Assembly (NCBI RefSeq): GCF_029269825.1
Contig: NZ_JARJHU010000005.1
Span: 620,001-684,000, forward strand
Origin: Pedobacter sp. JY14-1
GTDB lineage: Bacteria > Bacteroidota > Bacteroidia > Sphingobacteriales > Sphingobacteriaceae
Length of the DNA: 64,000 nt
Direction of reading: 5' to 3'
A program made the position numbers and the translations under genes. The notes beneath the pieces were generated by a model. The model made no database searches, was not told where the DNA came from, and saw nothing but the letters and a program-made list of their open reading frames with translations. Positions 17,457-27,398 of the stretch are shown here, one piece after another; the stretch's first letter is position 1; each line of letters begins with the position of its first letter.

Positions 17457-19829
17457 TTATTCATATTTTAATGCCTCCACGGGGTTTGATCTCGCAGCAC
17501 GCCAAGCCTGCCAGCTTACTGTCACAAGAGCTAACGAGATGGTGGACAATGCCGTGATCAGAAAGATATCGGCGCCAACAGGTACGTGATAATCAAATTT
17601 AACCAGCCATTTATTCATAATGAAATAGCCGAGTGGCATCGCTACAATCAGTGCGACCAGAACGGTCCGTATAAAGTTCAGTGAGAGCATCCCGATGATT
17701 CCGGGGACAGTGGCACCAAGCACCTTACGCACGCCTATCTCCTTGGTACGCTGTTCTGCGCTGAACGCGGAAAGAGCGAACAGTCCCATACAGGAAATAA
17801 AAACCGATAAGCCTCCGAATACATTGGAAAGTACAGACAGCATTTTTTCTTCTTTAAATTTTCTTTCGACCAGTTCGTCTATAAAGCGTATTTCCGCAGG
17901 ATACTCTGGATTGAATATCTTAGCGATGCGGCCAATCTCTGCCACATTTTCCTGAAGCCTGCGGTTTGTTCCCAAGCGCATGGTGATATTGCTGGTGCCT
18001 CCCGGGTCGTAAGTGATGACCATGGGCGTTTCTGCCTGGTTAGGACTGCCCCATACGATGTCTGCAAAAACACCGACAACTGTCCGCCTGATGTCGTTGT
18101 GAACGATCTGCTCACCGATGGGATGACGTAGATTCATTTTACGGACAGCGGTCTGGTTGAGCAGCACCGCTGCAGAATCAGAGGCAAAATCGGGGTTAAA
18201 ATCACGCCCCTCAATAAGCCTGATTCCATTAGTCTTCAGAAAGTCACGCTCTGCAGCGATCTCATCAAATGTCACATCTTTATCGGACTCCTGCATTCCC
18301 CGCCAGCGTAGCCCTGCAGTCATCCAGCTACGATTGGAAATACTTGCAGAGGTCCTGCTGACTGCAGTAACTGCACCCGACCTCAGCAACTGTTCGCGGA
18401 AAACGGCGAATTTTTCTTTAAGGAGTCCTTGCTGTGGCATTTCAGCCAGCAAGGACTTTTCATATCCCAGTGGCTTGTTCCGGATAAACTCCAGCTGCCT
18501 GTAAATGATAATTGTGGCAATGATGAGTAACACGGAACATCCGAATTGCACGACTACAAGCACCTGACGCACATTCAGCGCATGACGTCCGCCTGTTTGC
18601 ATCTTTCTCTTCAGTGCCTGTACCGGGCTGAAAGAGGAAAGGAGAAAGGCGGGATAACTACCGGCGATCAGACTGGTGAGCAGCAATAATGTTAAGGTAA
18701 GTAACCAATTGTCAGGATCAGCATAGTCAAGTTTTAATCCGATTTCAAGAAGCTGGTTGAATTTAGGCAAACAGAGCTCGACGATGATAATGGCAAGAGC
18801 AAAGCTGGCAAGTGTAAGGATAAGTGATTCCATAAGGAATTGTATGACCAGGGCTTTCCTGGTCGCCCCGACGGTCTTTCGGATCGCCACTTCTCTAGAC
18901 CTCCGCTGTGCCCGGGCGGTGGCGAGGTTCATAAAATTGATACATGCCAGTATCAGGATTCCGAATCCGAGCGCACTGAATAGCTTGACTTGTTCGATCA
19001 GGCCTCCAACCGGCTTCCCGTTCTCGAATTTCCCGAACAGATGGCTGTCGGTCAGGCGATAGAGAAAAACTGTCGACTTGGATCCATTATTACTGGAATG
19101 GTTGCTGATAAAATCACGGATCCTATTGTTCAAAGCAGGCGCATCAGTATCGTGTTTTAGCGTTACCAGGGTATTAAAGGAGTACGCTGTCCATTGCGGA
19201 TTGCGCGCCCAGTCATTGAGCCGTTGGAAGAGTTGCCAGTTGGTCAGGCATTCGAACCTGAAAGTTACATTGTCAGGCAGGTCTTTGATCACCGCAGCTA
19301 CCCGTAAAGCCACTTGGTTTTCAAAGCGCAAGGTTCTGTTGAGCACTTGAGTGGTACCGAAAAGCTTAAGCGCACCGGTTTCGGTCAGCAAAATGGCATC
19401 GGGGGTATTAAGGGCAGATGGATCTCCACTAATATAAGTGTATCTGAAAATATGGAGAAATTCCGGGTCAACATAATGTCCCCTTAGTCTGAGCATCTGC
19501 TTCCCGTTACTGACCAATCGGCCGCCCTGCCACGTAACACGTGCGATTTTGCTGATCTCTGGGACTTCAGCCTTAAGTGCCCCTGCTAGTGCATCAGGAG
19601 TTTGTTCGGCCGTATGTTTAATCACTTTTCCTTCATGGAAATTGACCATGAGGCGATATATATCACCGGCTCCCCGGAACTGTTTGTCATAATTCCATTC
19701 ATAACTAACGTAAAGCAGCAGGATCAGGCTGGCCGCCAGCCCGACTGCAAGTCCAATGACATTGATCAGCGCAGCCATTTTATGCTTCAGCAGATTTCTG
19801 AAGGCAATTTTAAGGTTGAGTTTAAACAT
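17457..19829 (-). CDS. MacB/FtsX-type ABC transporter permease (third of three)
   Basis: This is a 790-residue permease. One N-terminal membrane helix (INVIGLAVGLAASLILLLYV) is followed by a periplasmic MacB_PCD domain, an FtsX block (INFMNLATARAQRRSREVAIRKTVGA), a second periplasmic half and a last FtsX block (RTKEIGVRKVLGATVPGIIGML). It ends NPVEALKYE. It is homologous along its whole length to the two other permeases of this operon. Such proteins form a mechanotransmission exporter or efflux complex with a small ATPase and an adaptor. It lies 13 bp after the ATPase gene. Substrate unknown. Confidence 0.9.
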   Translation of the reverse strand: MFKLNLKIAFRNLLKHKMAALINVIGLAVGLAASLILLLYVSYEWNYDKQFRGAGDIYRLMVNFHEGKVIKHTAEQTPDALAGALKAEVPEISKIARVTWQGGRLVSNGKQMLRLRGHYVDPEFLHIFRYTYISGDPSALNTPDAILLTETGALKLFGTTQVLNRTLRFENQVALRVAAVIKDLPDNVTFRFECLTNWQLFQRLNDWARNPQWTAYSFNTLVTLKHDTDAPALNNRIRDFISNHSSNNGSKSTVFLYRLTDSHLFGKFENGKPVGGLIEQVKLFSALGFGILILACINFMNLATARAQRRSREVAIRKTVGATRKALVIQFLMESLILTLASFALAIIIVELCLPKFNQLLEIGLKLDYADPDNWLLTLTLLLLTSLIAGSYPAFLLSSFSPVQALKRKMQTGGRHALNVRQVLVVVQFGCSVLLIIATIIIYRQLEFIRNKPLGYEKSLLAEMPQQGLLKEKFAVFREQLLRSGAVTAVSRTSASISNRSWMTAGLRWRGMQESDKDVTFDEIAAERDFLKTNGIRLIEGRDFNPDFASDSAAVLLNQTAVRKMNLRHPIGEQIVHNDIRRTVVGVFADIVWGSPNQAETPMVITYDPGGTSNITMRLGTNRRLQENVAEIGRIAKIFNPEYPAEIRFIDELVERKFKEEKMLSVLSNVFGGLSVFISCMGLFALSAFSAEQRTKEIGVRKVLGATVPGIIGMLSLNFIRTVLVALIVAMPLGYFIMNKWLVKFDYHVPVGADIFLITALSTISLALVTVSWQAWRAARSNPVEALKYE

Positions 19830-19842
19830 AGGTTATGGTCGG

Positions 19843-20526
19843 TTACTTCGATAAAATATCATCATCCTTAATCACACCGTCTACCAGGTGCAGTATCCGG
19901 TTCCCAAATTGAGCATTGGCTTCCGAGTGGGTCACCTGTATGATGGTGATCCCTTCATCCTGGTTGAGCTTTTTGAACAGCTCCATAATCTGCAAGGCCT
20001 GCACGGATTGCAGGTTGCCTGTCGGTTCGTCGGCCAGGATGAGTGAGGGCCTTGCCACCAGCGCACGGGCAATACCTACCAGCTGCTGCTGGCCGCCACT
20101 GAGCTGATTGGGAAACAGGTCCTTCTTGGCGACCATATTGAAACGGTCTAGCATATCGGCGACCCGGCTTTTGCGCTCAGCGCCACCGATCTTCTGATAA
20201 AGCAGGGGTGCCTCGATATTTTCAGCTACAGTCATTTCATCGATGAGGTGATAGGCCTGGAAAACGAAGCCGATATGGCTTCTGTACAGTTCGATACGCC
20301 TGCGTTCGTTCAGCGTAGTGATGTCCTCACCCATGAAATGGTATTTGCCGTAGGTAGGTTCTTCCAGCATACCAAGAATATTCAGCAGCGTAGATTTTCC
20401 CGCGCCGGAAGGGCCCATAACAGACACAAATTCTCCCTGCCCTATAGTGGTGGTCACATGGCGCAGGACATAGCTTTTTACGCCTTTATTGGAATAATAT
20501 CGCTCAATGTCTTTTAGTTCGATCAT
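19843..20526 (-). CDS. MacB/LolD-type ABC ATPase with altered signature and D-loop
   Basis: This is a 227-residue ATPase. Walker A is GPSGAGKST (38-46), the Q-loop is VFQAYHLIDEMTVAENI, Walker B is LILADEPT and the switch His is at about 200. Two usual residues differ: the signature reads LSGGQQQLVGIARAL, with Leu where Arg is normal after the Gln run, and the D-loop reads GNLQS instead of GNLDS. The neighbouring ATPase at 25337 has the normal forms. It may be slower or act asymmetrically with that partner. It is encoded between two permeases of the same operon. Confidence 0.88.
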   Translation of the reverse strand: MIELKDIERYYSNKGVKSYVLRHVTTTIGQGEFVSVMGPSGAGKSTLLNILGMLEEPTYGKYHFMGEDITTLNERRRIELYRSHIGFVFQAYHLIDEMTVAENIEAPLLYQKIGGAERKSRVADMLDRFNMVAKKDLFPNQLSGGQQQLVGIARALVARPSLILADEPTGNLQSVQALQIMELFKKLNQDEGITIIQVTHSEANAQFGNRILHLVDGVIKDDDILSK

Positions 20527-20568
20527 CGTTTTTTAAGTGTTATAGATTAAATAGCGCTGTTGTGATGG

Positions 20569-22941
20569 TTATTCATATTTCAGTGCATCTACCGGGTTCG
20601 TCCTGGCCGCTTTATAAGCCTGCATGCTCACGGTCAGGAAAGCGACCATCAGTGTAAAGCCGACAGAAAGCGTAATGACCCACCAGGAAAGGCTCACCTG
20701 GTAATCAAATCCGTTTAGCCACCTGGAAATCAGGATACCGGCCAGCGGCACGCCTGCCAGTACAGCAATAAATATGGTCTTCATGAAGGATACAGACAGC
20801 AGCCCCATAATGCTGGAAACGGAAGCACCCAGCACCTTGCGCACACCAAATTCCTTTGTGCGCTGCTCGGCGCTGTAAGCAGCCAGTGCAAAAAGCCCGA
20901 GGCAGGAAACGAAAATGGCCAGCCCGCCAAAAAGGTTGGCCAGGATGCCCAGTATCCGCTCCTTCTGGAGTTTCTCTGCATAAAGGCTGCTCACGAACTT
21001 CAGGTCTGGGGGGTAAGCGGGATTAATTTCTTTGGTGATCCGCGTGATGGTTTCTATATTGCTGCTTAAACTGTTCGCCGGGTTCAGTCTTAGGGTGATC
21101 TGTGAACTCCAGCCAGGGTTGAACGCGATCACCATCGGCTTCTCAGAATAAAACGGCGATCCCCAGATAAAATCCTGGAAAACACCTACTACGGTCCTTT
21201 CCTCGCCATGGTATTTTACCCTTGTGCCTACCGGATCCTTCAGCTTCATCACCTTTACCGCCTTGCTGCTCAGCAGCACGCCTGCGGTATCAGAAGCAAA
21301 TTCACGTGAAAAATCCCTTCCCGCCAGCATTTTCAGCCCATTGGTCGCTGCGTAATCATAGGTAGTGACGATTTGGTTGAACACGACCATTTTATCGGCC
21401 TCATCCATCCCCGGCCATTCGAAATACCAGAAGCTGGAACCGTCACGGGAAATGCTTCCAGAAGATTGGCAGAGGTTGGTAACTGCACCGCTGCGCAGCA
21501 GGGCCTCGCGATATAGCGCAAACTTCCCGGTAAGTGTCCCCTCCTGCGGAATCTCTACCAATTGGTCGATATCGTAACCTACCGGTCTATCCCTGATGTA
21601 ACCCACTTGCCTATAGATCATAGCTGTGCTGATGATCAGCACAATAGTAAAAGTAAACTGCAGCACCACCAGCACCTGCCTGAAACTGACGTTAAACATA
21701 CCTGAGCGGGGTGTCCGCTTCCTGAAGATCCTGACCGGATCAAAGGATGAAAGGTAAAGTGCAGGATAACTGCCGGAGATGAGCCCGGTTACCAGGATAC
21801 AGGCCAGCATGCCCAGCCAGTAAACCGGATTGCGGTAATCGATGTGCAGTTCCATATGGAGCATATGGTTGAAAGCCGGGAGCGAGACTTCTACAAGGAC
21901 GATACTAATGGCCGCGCTGATTACAGTAAGCACGGTAGATTCCATGAAAAACTGACTGATCAGGGTACTGCGCTGCGCGCCGAGTGTTTTTTTGATGCCC
22001 ACTTCCCTGGCCCGCTTCTCAGATTTTGCGGTAGCCAGGTTCATGAAATTGATGCAGGCGATCAGCAAGATGCCGATGGCCAGTGCAGTAAACAGGTATA
22101 CGCTGCTGATCTCTCCGCCTACGCTCTTTCCGTTCAGGAAACTGCCATGCAGATGCTTTTCCGATAAAGGATAAAGGAACATCTCGGTATTTGAACCTTT
22201 CTGATGTCTTTTGATCAATCCGTGCAGCTTTTTATTGATGGCGACGACGTCTGCCTTTTTATCCAGTAACACCAGGGTCTGCCAGTTGTAATTTCCCCAT
22301 TCGGGTACTTTTACCCATTCAAACTTTGATTCATAGAATGACCAGGGGATCAGCACATCAAACCGGTTGGAACTGTTGAGCGGCAGGTCTTCGACAACTC
22401 CGCTGACCTGCAGGTCGGACTCATCCTGATAGCGCAGGGTTTTGCCGATCCATGGGCCCCTACCAAAGAGCAGGCTTGCGGTAGACCGGGTGAGTATCAC
22501 CGATTGCGGTGAGCTCAGCGCAGTAGCCGAATCGCCCTCCAGAAAATGATAGGGGTACATCCTGACAATATCGGGTTCGGCAAACTTCACTTCCCTCCTG
22601 AAGCCTTCTCTGCCAGCCGATACGAGTCCAAGCCCACCGTAGCCGATCCTCGACGAGGCGATCACTTCAGGTATTTCCTGGCGGATAGTTGGCGCGGCCA
22701 TGTTACTGGTCAGTTCACTGGTACTGCCTATCTTTCCTTTTTCATCTTCAAAATTAGTCATAACCTGGTAAACCTGCCCGGCATTGTGGCCCCGCCGGTC
22801 AAAGCTCAGCTCATGGCCTACATAGAGCATCAGCAGGATACAAGCAGCAAGACCAATGGCCAGACCGAGCATATTGATCAGCGAAGCGCTCTTGTGCTTC
22901 CAGATGCTCCTTAATGCAATTTTAAAATTGAGTTTATACAT
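20569..22941 (-). CDS. MacB/FtsX-type ABC transporter permease (second of three)
   Basis: This is a 790-residue permease with the same layout as its two homologues: an N-terminal helix (INMLGLAIGLAACILLMLYV), a MacB_PCD periplasmic domain, FtsX motifs INFMNLATAKSEKRAREVGIK and RTKEFGVRKVLGASVSSIMG, and the end NPVDALKYE. It is 11 bp from the upstream permease gene, so the genes are tightly co-transcribed. Tandem duplication explains the set. The periplasmic halves differ more than the membrane parts, which hints at different partners or cargo. Confidence 0.9.
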   Translation of the reverse strand: MYKLNFKIALRSIWKHKSASLINMLGLAIGLAACILLMLYVGHELSFDRRGHNAGQVYQVMTNFEDEKGKIGSTSELTSNMAAPTIRQEIPEVIASSRIGYGGLGLVSAGREGFRREVKFAEPDIVRMYPYHFLEGDSATALSSPQSVILTRSTASLLFGRGPWIGKTLRYQDESDLQVSGVVEDLPLNSSNRFDVLIPWSFYESKFEWVKVPEWGNYNWQTLVLLDKKADVVAINKKLHGLIKRHQKGSNTEMFLYPLSEKHLHGSFLNGKSVGGEISSVYLFTALAIGILLIACINFMNLATAKSEKRAREVGIKKTLGAQRSTLISQFFMESTVLTVISAAISIVLVEVSLPAFNHMLHMELHIDYRNPVYWLGMLACILVTGLISGSYPALYLSSFDPVRIFRKRTPRSGMFNVSFRQVLVVLQFTFTIVLIISTAMIYRQVGYIRDRPVGYDIDQLVEIPQEGTLTGKFALYREALLRSGAVTNLCQSSGSISRDGSSFWYFEWPGMDEADKMVVFNQIVTTYDYAATNGLKMLAGRDFSREFASDTAGVLLSSKAVKVMKLKDPVGTRVKYHGEERTVVGVFQDFIWGSPFYSEKPMVIAFNPGWSSQITLRLNPANSLSSNIETITRITKEINPAYPPDLKFVSSLYAEKLQKERILGILANLFGGLAIFVSCLGLFALAAYSAEQRTKEFGVRKVLGASVSSIMGLLSVSFMKTIFIAVLAGVPLAGILISRWLNGFDYQVSLSWWVITLSVGFTLMVAFLTVSMQAYKAARTNPVDALKYE

Positions 22942-22952
22942 ACGTTTTCAGG

Positions 22953-25328
22953 TTATTCATACTTAAGGGCATCTGCAGGATTGGCTACCGCGCTTTTATA
23001 GGCCTGGTAAGCCAGGGTCAAAAAAGCGATGAGCAGGGTTCCTGATGCTGCTGCTGCAATGATCCACCAGGAGATCCCGGTCCGGAATTCGAAACTGCCC
23101 AGCCAATTATCCATCAGGTAACAGGCCAGGGGTATAGTTATAACGATGGCTATGAGGACCATCTTCAGAAACGATGCCGATAAAAGACCGACCAGGTTCG
23201 CTACGGAAGCCCCCAGTACCTTGCGTACCCCAAATTCCCGGGTCCGCTGTTCAGCGCTGAAGGCAACCAGGCCGTAAAGCCCCATGCAGGATATGAAAAT
23301 GGCCAATCCGCCGAAGATGTTGGACAGTACACCCAGTTTTTGTTCCTTCTTCATCAGGTCTTTATAGGCATTGTCTGCAAAACTCAGTTCTGCAGGATAG
23401 GCAGGGTTCATTTCCCTGGCAATATTGGATATGGCCTCTGTATTTTCACGAATACTACGTGCCGGATTAAGCCGGAAAGTGATGTTTGTTCCTGCACCAC
23501 CATTAAAATAGACAATCATCGGTGTATTGGATTTATAGGGCGAATCCCATATATAATCCTGAAAAACACCGATGATGGTGGCCTGCCTGCCACCCAGCCT
23601 GAGTACTGCGCCCAGTGGATCCTTCAACCCCATTGTCTTTACCGCCGAGGCACTGACCATTACAGCCGCAGTATCTGAAGCCTGCCGGCGTGAAAATTCC
23701 CTTCCTGCAATGAGCTTCAGACCGTTGGTTTTGACGAAATCATAGGTAGTACCGACCTGGTTGAACAGAACACTGCGCTCCCTCGGACCTGAACCCGGCC
23801 ATTCCAGACCGTTAAAATTTGAACTGTGGTGGATAAGGCTTACCGTAGTCTGACACATTTCCGATATTGCACCAGCTTCAAGCAACTTGTTCCTGAAAAG
23901 TTCAAATTTTTCAGTTAATACTCCTTCCATGGGCATTTCTGCCAGTATTTTGATGTCTGCACCTGCCGGTCTGTTTTTAATAAACTGCAATTGCCTGTAA
24001 ATAACCAGTGTGGAAATGATGAGCAATACGGCAAAGCAGAATTGTCCGGTAATTAGCACCTGTTTCAGGCCCACCGAAAACAAACGCCGGCGGCGACCTT
24101 TTTTCCTGAGCGCGCCGATAGGATCAAATGACGAAAGATAGAAAGCGGGGTAACTGCCGGCAACCAGTCCGGTGAAAAGCATAACGCCGGATATACCCAG
24201 CCAGACCCAGACATTGAAATAAGTAATGTCCATTTTAAGACCGAGCAGGCTATTCAGCACCGGCAGGAAAGCTTCTACCAGGGCTATCGCGGCCACCGTA
24301 CTGACAAAAGCAAGGATGACGGACTCGAACAGGAACTGCAGCATCAGTGAAGTTCTTGTTGCCCCTATCGTCTTGCGAATCCCTACTTCCCTTGCCCGTT
24401 TTTCAGATCTGGCCGTAGCCATATTCATAAAATTGATGCACGCGATCAGCAGTACACCGGTAGCGAGTCCGAGGAAGAGCCAGATCTGTTCAACAGCACC
24501 ACCGGTATTCTTGCCATTCTCAAACTTTCCGAACAAATGCATGCGGCTGAGCGGATATAAGAAGAAGGGCTGCTCACCGGAAATTTTACGGTCATTTTTA
24601 ACCAGGGTAGCAAGCTTTTTATTAAGGGCTTTTACGTTTGTTCCTTTATTGAGTGTGACCAGGGTAACGAAACTATAATTATCCCAGCCAGGTGTTTTCA
24701 GGTCAGGAGAAACCACCTCGAACATCGACCAGGGCATGAGGTAATCAAATTTCTGAGAACTGTTGTCTGGCAGGTCCTGTATAACACCGGTAACGGTAAG
24801 GTCCTGCTTATCCTGATAACGCAGCGTTTTACCCAGCACATCTGTTCTGGCAAACAAAGCATTTGCCGTACTTTCGGTAAGGACGATCGATTGCGGTTGT
24901 TGCAGGGCACGGGCCGGATCGCCATAAATGAACTTATAATCAAATATCTTCAGTATGTCCGGATCCGCAAAGCGGGCAAGCTTCTTGAAGCTATTCTCTT
25001 CATGCGCAATGAGATCCATACCGGGATAATTGGTTCGGCTCAGGAACCTGACTTCAGGCAGTTGTTCTTTCATCAATGGGCCCAGGGCAGGAACAGTGCC
25101 ATCCATGGTCATCATGATCTTTCCACTGTCATCACGGATGTGCGTCAGAGTTATATACGTATCTGCCGAGTTTTCAGTGTGTTTGTCGAAGTTCCACTCG
25201 TAAAGGACGTATACCAGCAGCAGCAGGCAGGCAGCCAGACCTATGGCCAGCCCGGTAATGTTGATCAGTGATGATACTTTGTTTTTCCAGAGGCTTCGCA
25301 GGGCGATCTTAAGGTTCAGTTTAAACAT
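22953..25328 (-). CDS. MacB/FtsX-type ABC transporter permease (first of three)
   Basis: This is a 791-residue permease. It has an N-terminal helix (INITGLAIGLAACLLLLVYV), a periplasmic MacB_PCD domain, FtsX blocks INFMNMATARSEKRAREVGIR and RTREFGVRKVLGASVANLVG, and ends NPADALKYE. It lies 8 bp downstream of the canonical ATPase gene, so it is probably that ATPase's direct partner. The role in export of a toxic compound, lipid or peptide is inferred from the family and from the stress-type two-component control. Confidence 0.9.
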   Translation of the reverse strand: MFKLNLKIALRSLWKNKVSSLINITGLAIGLAACLLLLVYVLYEWNFDKHTENSADTYITLTHIRDDSGKIMMTMDGTVPALGPLMKEQLPEVRFLSRTNYPGMDLIAHEENSFKKLARFADPDILKIFDYKFIYGDPARALQQPQSIVLTESTANALFARTDVLGKTLRYQDKQDLTVTGVIQDLPDNSSQKFDYLMPWSMFEVVSPDLKTPGWDNYSFVTLVTLNKGTNVKALNKKLATLVKNDRKISGEQPFFLYPLSRMHLFGKFENGKNTGGAVEQIWLFLGLATGVLLIACINFMNMATARSEKRAREVGIRKTIGATRTSLMLQFLFESVILAFVSTVAAIALVEAFLPVLNSLLGLKMDITYFNVWVWLGISGVMLFTGLVAGSYPAFYLSSFDPIGALRKKGRRRRLFSVGLKQVLITGQFCFAVLLIISTLVIYRQLQFIKNRPAGADIKILAEMPMEGVLTEKFELFRNKLLEAGAISEMCQTTVSLIHHSSNFNGLEWPGSGPRERSVLFNQVGTTYDFVKTNGLKLIAGREFSRRQASDTAAVMVSASAVKTMGLKDPLGAVLRLGGRQATIIGVFQDYIWDSPYKSNTPMIVYFNGGAGTNITFRLNPARSIRENTEAISNIAREMNPAYPAELSFADNAYKDLMKKEQKLGVLSNIFGGLAIFISCMGLYGLVAFSAEQRTREFGVRKVLGASVANLVGLLSASFLKMVLIAIVITIPLACYLMDNWLGSFEFRTGISWWIIAAAASGTLLIAFLTLAYQAYKSAVANPADALKYE

Positions 25329-25336
25329 CTTCTTTC

Positions 25337-26035
25337 TTAAATAAGTGTTTCGGTACGGCCTTTATTGATCTTTTCTGAAATGACGTGCCCGTCTTTCAGG
25401 TTAATGATGCGGTTGGAGAAACTGGCATCATGCGAGGAGTGTGTCACCATAACAATGGTTGTACCGGCCTCATTCAGCTCACAGAGCAACTCCATGACCT
25501 CATTACCATGCGAGCTGTCGAGGTTGCCGGTGGGCTCGTCGGCAAGGATCAGCTTCGGCCGGGTAACCAGTGCCCGGGCTACAGCTACACGCTGTTGCTG
25601 ACCGCCGCTGAGCTGTTGTGGAAAGTGCCCGCTTCTGTTTACGATATTCATTCTTTCGATGATCTCATTGACCAGCTTTTTACGCTCGCCCGAAGAAACC
25701 TTATTATAGATCAGCGGGAGCTCAATGTTTTCGAATACGGTCAGTTCATCGATGAGATTGAAGTTCTGAAAAACAAAGCCCATATTCCGTTTTCTGAAAT
25801 TAGAGCGTTCCCGGTCGTTGAGCGTCAGCAGTTCCGTACCTGCAAAGCGGTAGCTTCCGCTTTCGGGTTTGTCCAACAGACCCATGACGTTGAGCAGCGT
25901 AGACTTTCCGCAGCCCGAAGGCCCCATAATGGATACAAATTCGCTTTCGGCAACGCAAAGGTTGATCCCGTTGAGCGCGGTAGTTTCAATTTCCTCTGTC
26001 TTGTAGACCTTTTCAAGGTTTTCTATGGTTATCAT
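25337..26035 (-). CDS. MacB/LolD-type ABC ATPase (canonical)
   Basis: This is a 232-residue ATPase with all standard motifs: Walker A GPSGCGKST (38-46), Q-loop VFQNFNLIDELTVFENI, signature LSGGQQQRVAVARAL, Walker B LILADEPT, D-loop GNLDS and switch His in VTHSSHD. It drives the FtsX-type permeases of this operon. It lies 11 bp after the adaptor gene. With only two ATPases for three permeases, at least one ATPase must serve more than one permease, or one permease acts without its own. Confidence 0.92.
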   Translation of the reverse strand: MITIENLEKVYKTEEIETTALNGINLCVAESEFVSIMGPSGCGKSTLLNVMGLLDKPESGSYRFAGTELLTLNDRERSNFRKRNMGFVFQNFNLIDELTVFENIELPLIYNKVSSGERKKLVNEIIERMNIVNRSGHFPQQLSGGQQQRVAVARALVTRPKLILADEPTGNLDSSHGNEVMELLCELNEAGTTIVMVTHSSHDASFSNRIINLKDGHVISEKINKGRTETLI

Positions 26036-26046
26036 GGGTAGTGCTT

Positions 26047-27291
26047 TTATTTGGTTATGGTGATAATATCGTATTGATTGAACTGATCATAAGACGAAGT
26101 GATGACCTCCTCTCCTTTTTGCAGGCCTTCCAGGACTTCATAATAAAGATAGTTCTTACGGCCGATCCTGATGTTTCTTTTCTCTGCTTTTCCGTCGCGG
26201 ACAACAAAAGCCCATGAACCTCCTGTACTCTGGAAGAACTGGCCCTGAGGAAGCAGCAGCGATTTGCTATTGTCTGAAAGCGTCAGCTTGACCTGCAGCG
26301 ACAGTCCCCTGCGCAGGTTCTGGGGTGACTGTCCTTCAAAAACCATCTCTACCTGGAACTGCCCGCCCGTAATTTCCGGGATCACCTTAGCAACCCGAAG
26401 GGTATAGTTCTTGTTATCAAATTCACAGGTTGCCCGCTGACCTTCCTTAACCCGGTTCACATAATATTCGTCTACCCCGGCCTGGAGCTTGTACCCCTGC
26501 ATTACATCGATCTTGCCCAGCATTTCGTTCGTTCCGTAAGATTTACCGATTACCGGATCGTAGGAAGATAATTTTCCGGAAACGGGAGCTTTAATGGTCA
26601 TGTTCTCGATGTTCTGACGGATGGTTTCCAGGCTTTCGTTCATACGCCCGATGGAGAAATCAATCTGTTTAAGCTGCATTGTCCTGCTCTGATTTTCTTG
26701 TCTTACGGCCTGTTGCAGTATTTTACGCCGACCCTGGTAATATTCATAGTCCTGACTGGATATATTGAATTCCTGAAGGGTGATCACTTTCTTACTGAAA
26801 AGTACACTGTCTATCCTGTATTTGCGGGTAGCCGTTCTCAGGCTGTTCTCCACTTCCATCATATCCTGGCTGATGATCCTTTGGTTTTGCTCCAGGTCGA
26901 GTCTGAGTTTTCTTAACTGGTTGATCTGTTCAGTAATACCGGTCTCACTGGCAGTGTAACCCGACAGGGCATTGGGATTCGCAATACGCAATAAAGGTGT
27001 TCCTTTTTCTATTGTTGCTCCGTTTTCTGTAAATATCTCAGCCACAGTGCCTCCTTCAGGCGAACTGACAATCACCGAGGTTAGAGGCACAACACTGGCA
27101 TTCAGCAGCACTACGTCTTCAAAATCACCATAAGTGACTTTACTGATCGTCAGTTTCTCCACATCTGCCCGGTATACCTTATCCAGTGAAAGCCGGTAAC
27201 CATAAGCCACAAGACCGATAAAAAACACCGCTCCTGCCGTCATAATAATGCGTTTTCTGCTGAACCTCTTTTTCTTTATTTTCTTATCCAT
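26047..27291 (-). CDS. HlyD/MacA-type periplasmic efflux adaptor
   Basis: This is a 414-residue membrane-fusion protein. One N-terminal membrane anchor (residues about 14-30) is followed by a split lipoyl domain (SPEGGTVAEIFTENGATIEKGTPLLRI and TIKAPVSGKLSSYDPVIGKSYG). A coiled-coil hairpin lies between the halves (about 110-230), followed by beta-barrel and membrane-proximal domains. It links the inner-membrane permeases to an outer-membrane channel. No TolC-type gene lies in the operon, so an outside one is needed. It is the first gene of the operon, 33 bp after a candidate sigma-54 promoter. Confidence 0.9.
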   Translation of the reverse strand: MDKKIKKKRFSRKRIIMTAGAVFFIGLVAYGYRLSLDKVYRADVEKLTISKVTYGDFEDVVLLNASVVPLTSVIVSSPEGGTVAEIFTENGATIEKGTPLLRIANPNALSGYTASETGITEQINQLRKLRLDLEQNQRIISQDMMEVENSLRTATRKYRIDSVLFSKKVITLQEFNISSQDYEYYQGRRKILQQAVRQENQSRTMQLKQIDFSIGRMNESLETIRQNIENMTIKAPVSGKLSSYDPVIGKSYGTNEMLGKIDVMQGYKLQAGVDEYYVNRVKEGQRATCEFDNKNYTLRVAKVIPEITGGQFQVEMVFEGQSPQNLRRGLSLQVKLTLSDNSKSLLLPQGQFFQSTGGSWAFVVRDGKAEKRNIRIGRKNYLYYEVLEGLQKGEEVITSSYDQFNQYDIITITK

Positions 27292-27323
27292 TTTTTCTTA
27301 TTCGCGTTTGCAAAATGCAGTAT

Positions 27324-27339
27324 GCCAAAGTTATACCAA
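27324..27339 (-). promoter_or_regulatory. candidate sigma-54 (-24/-12) promoter of the efflux operon
   Basis: On the minus strand the sequence is TTGGTATAACTTTGGC. The invariant GG and GC are separated by exactly 10 bp, as required. TTGGTAT is close to the -24 box. The -12 box TTTGGC departs from TTGC by one base. It ends 33 bp from the adaptor start codon, giving a leader of about 20 nt. The divergent gene encodes a sigma-54 activator, which fits. Confidence 0.45.
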
Positions 27340-27398
27340 GCCAACATTTTAAAATTATATTATTGACTATCAGTAATTTAATCGAAAAATAGTTTTAA

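Noticed and set aside
27310..27328. A second -24/-12-like match (TTGGCATACTGCATTTTGC, minus)
   Set aside because: GG and the final GC are separated by 13 bp, not 10, so it cannot be a normal sigma-54 promoter.
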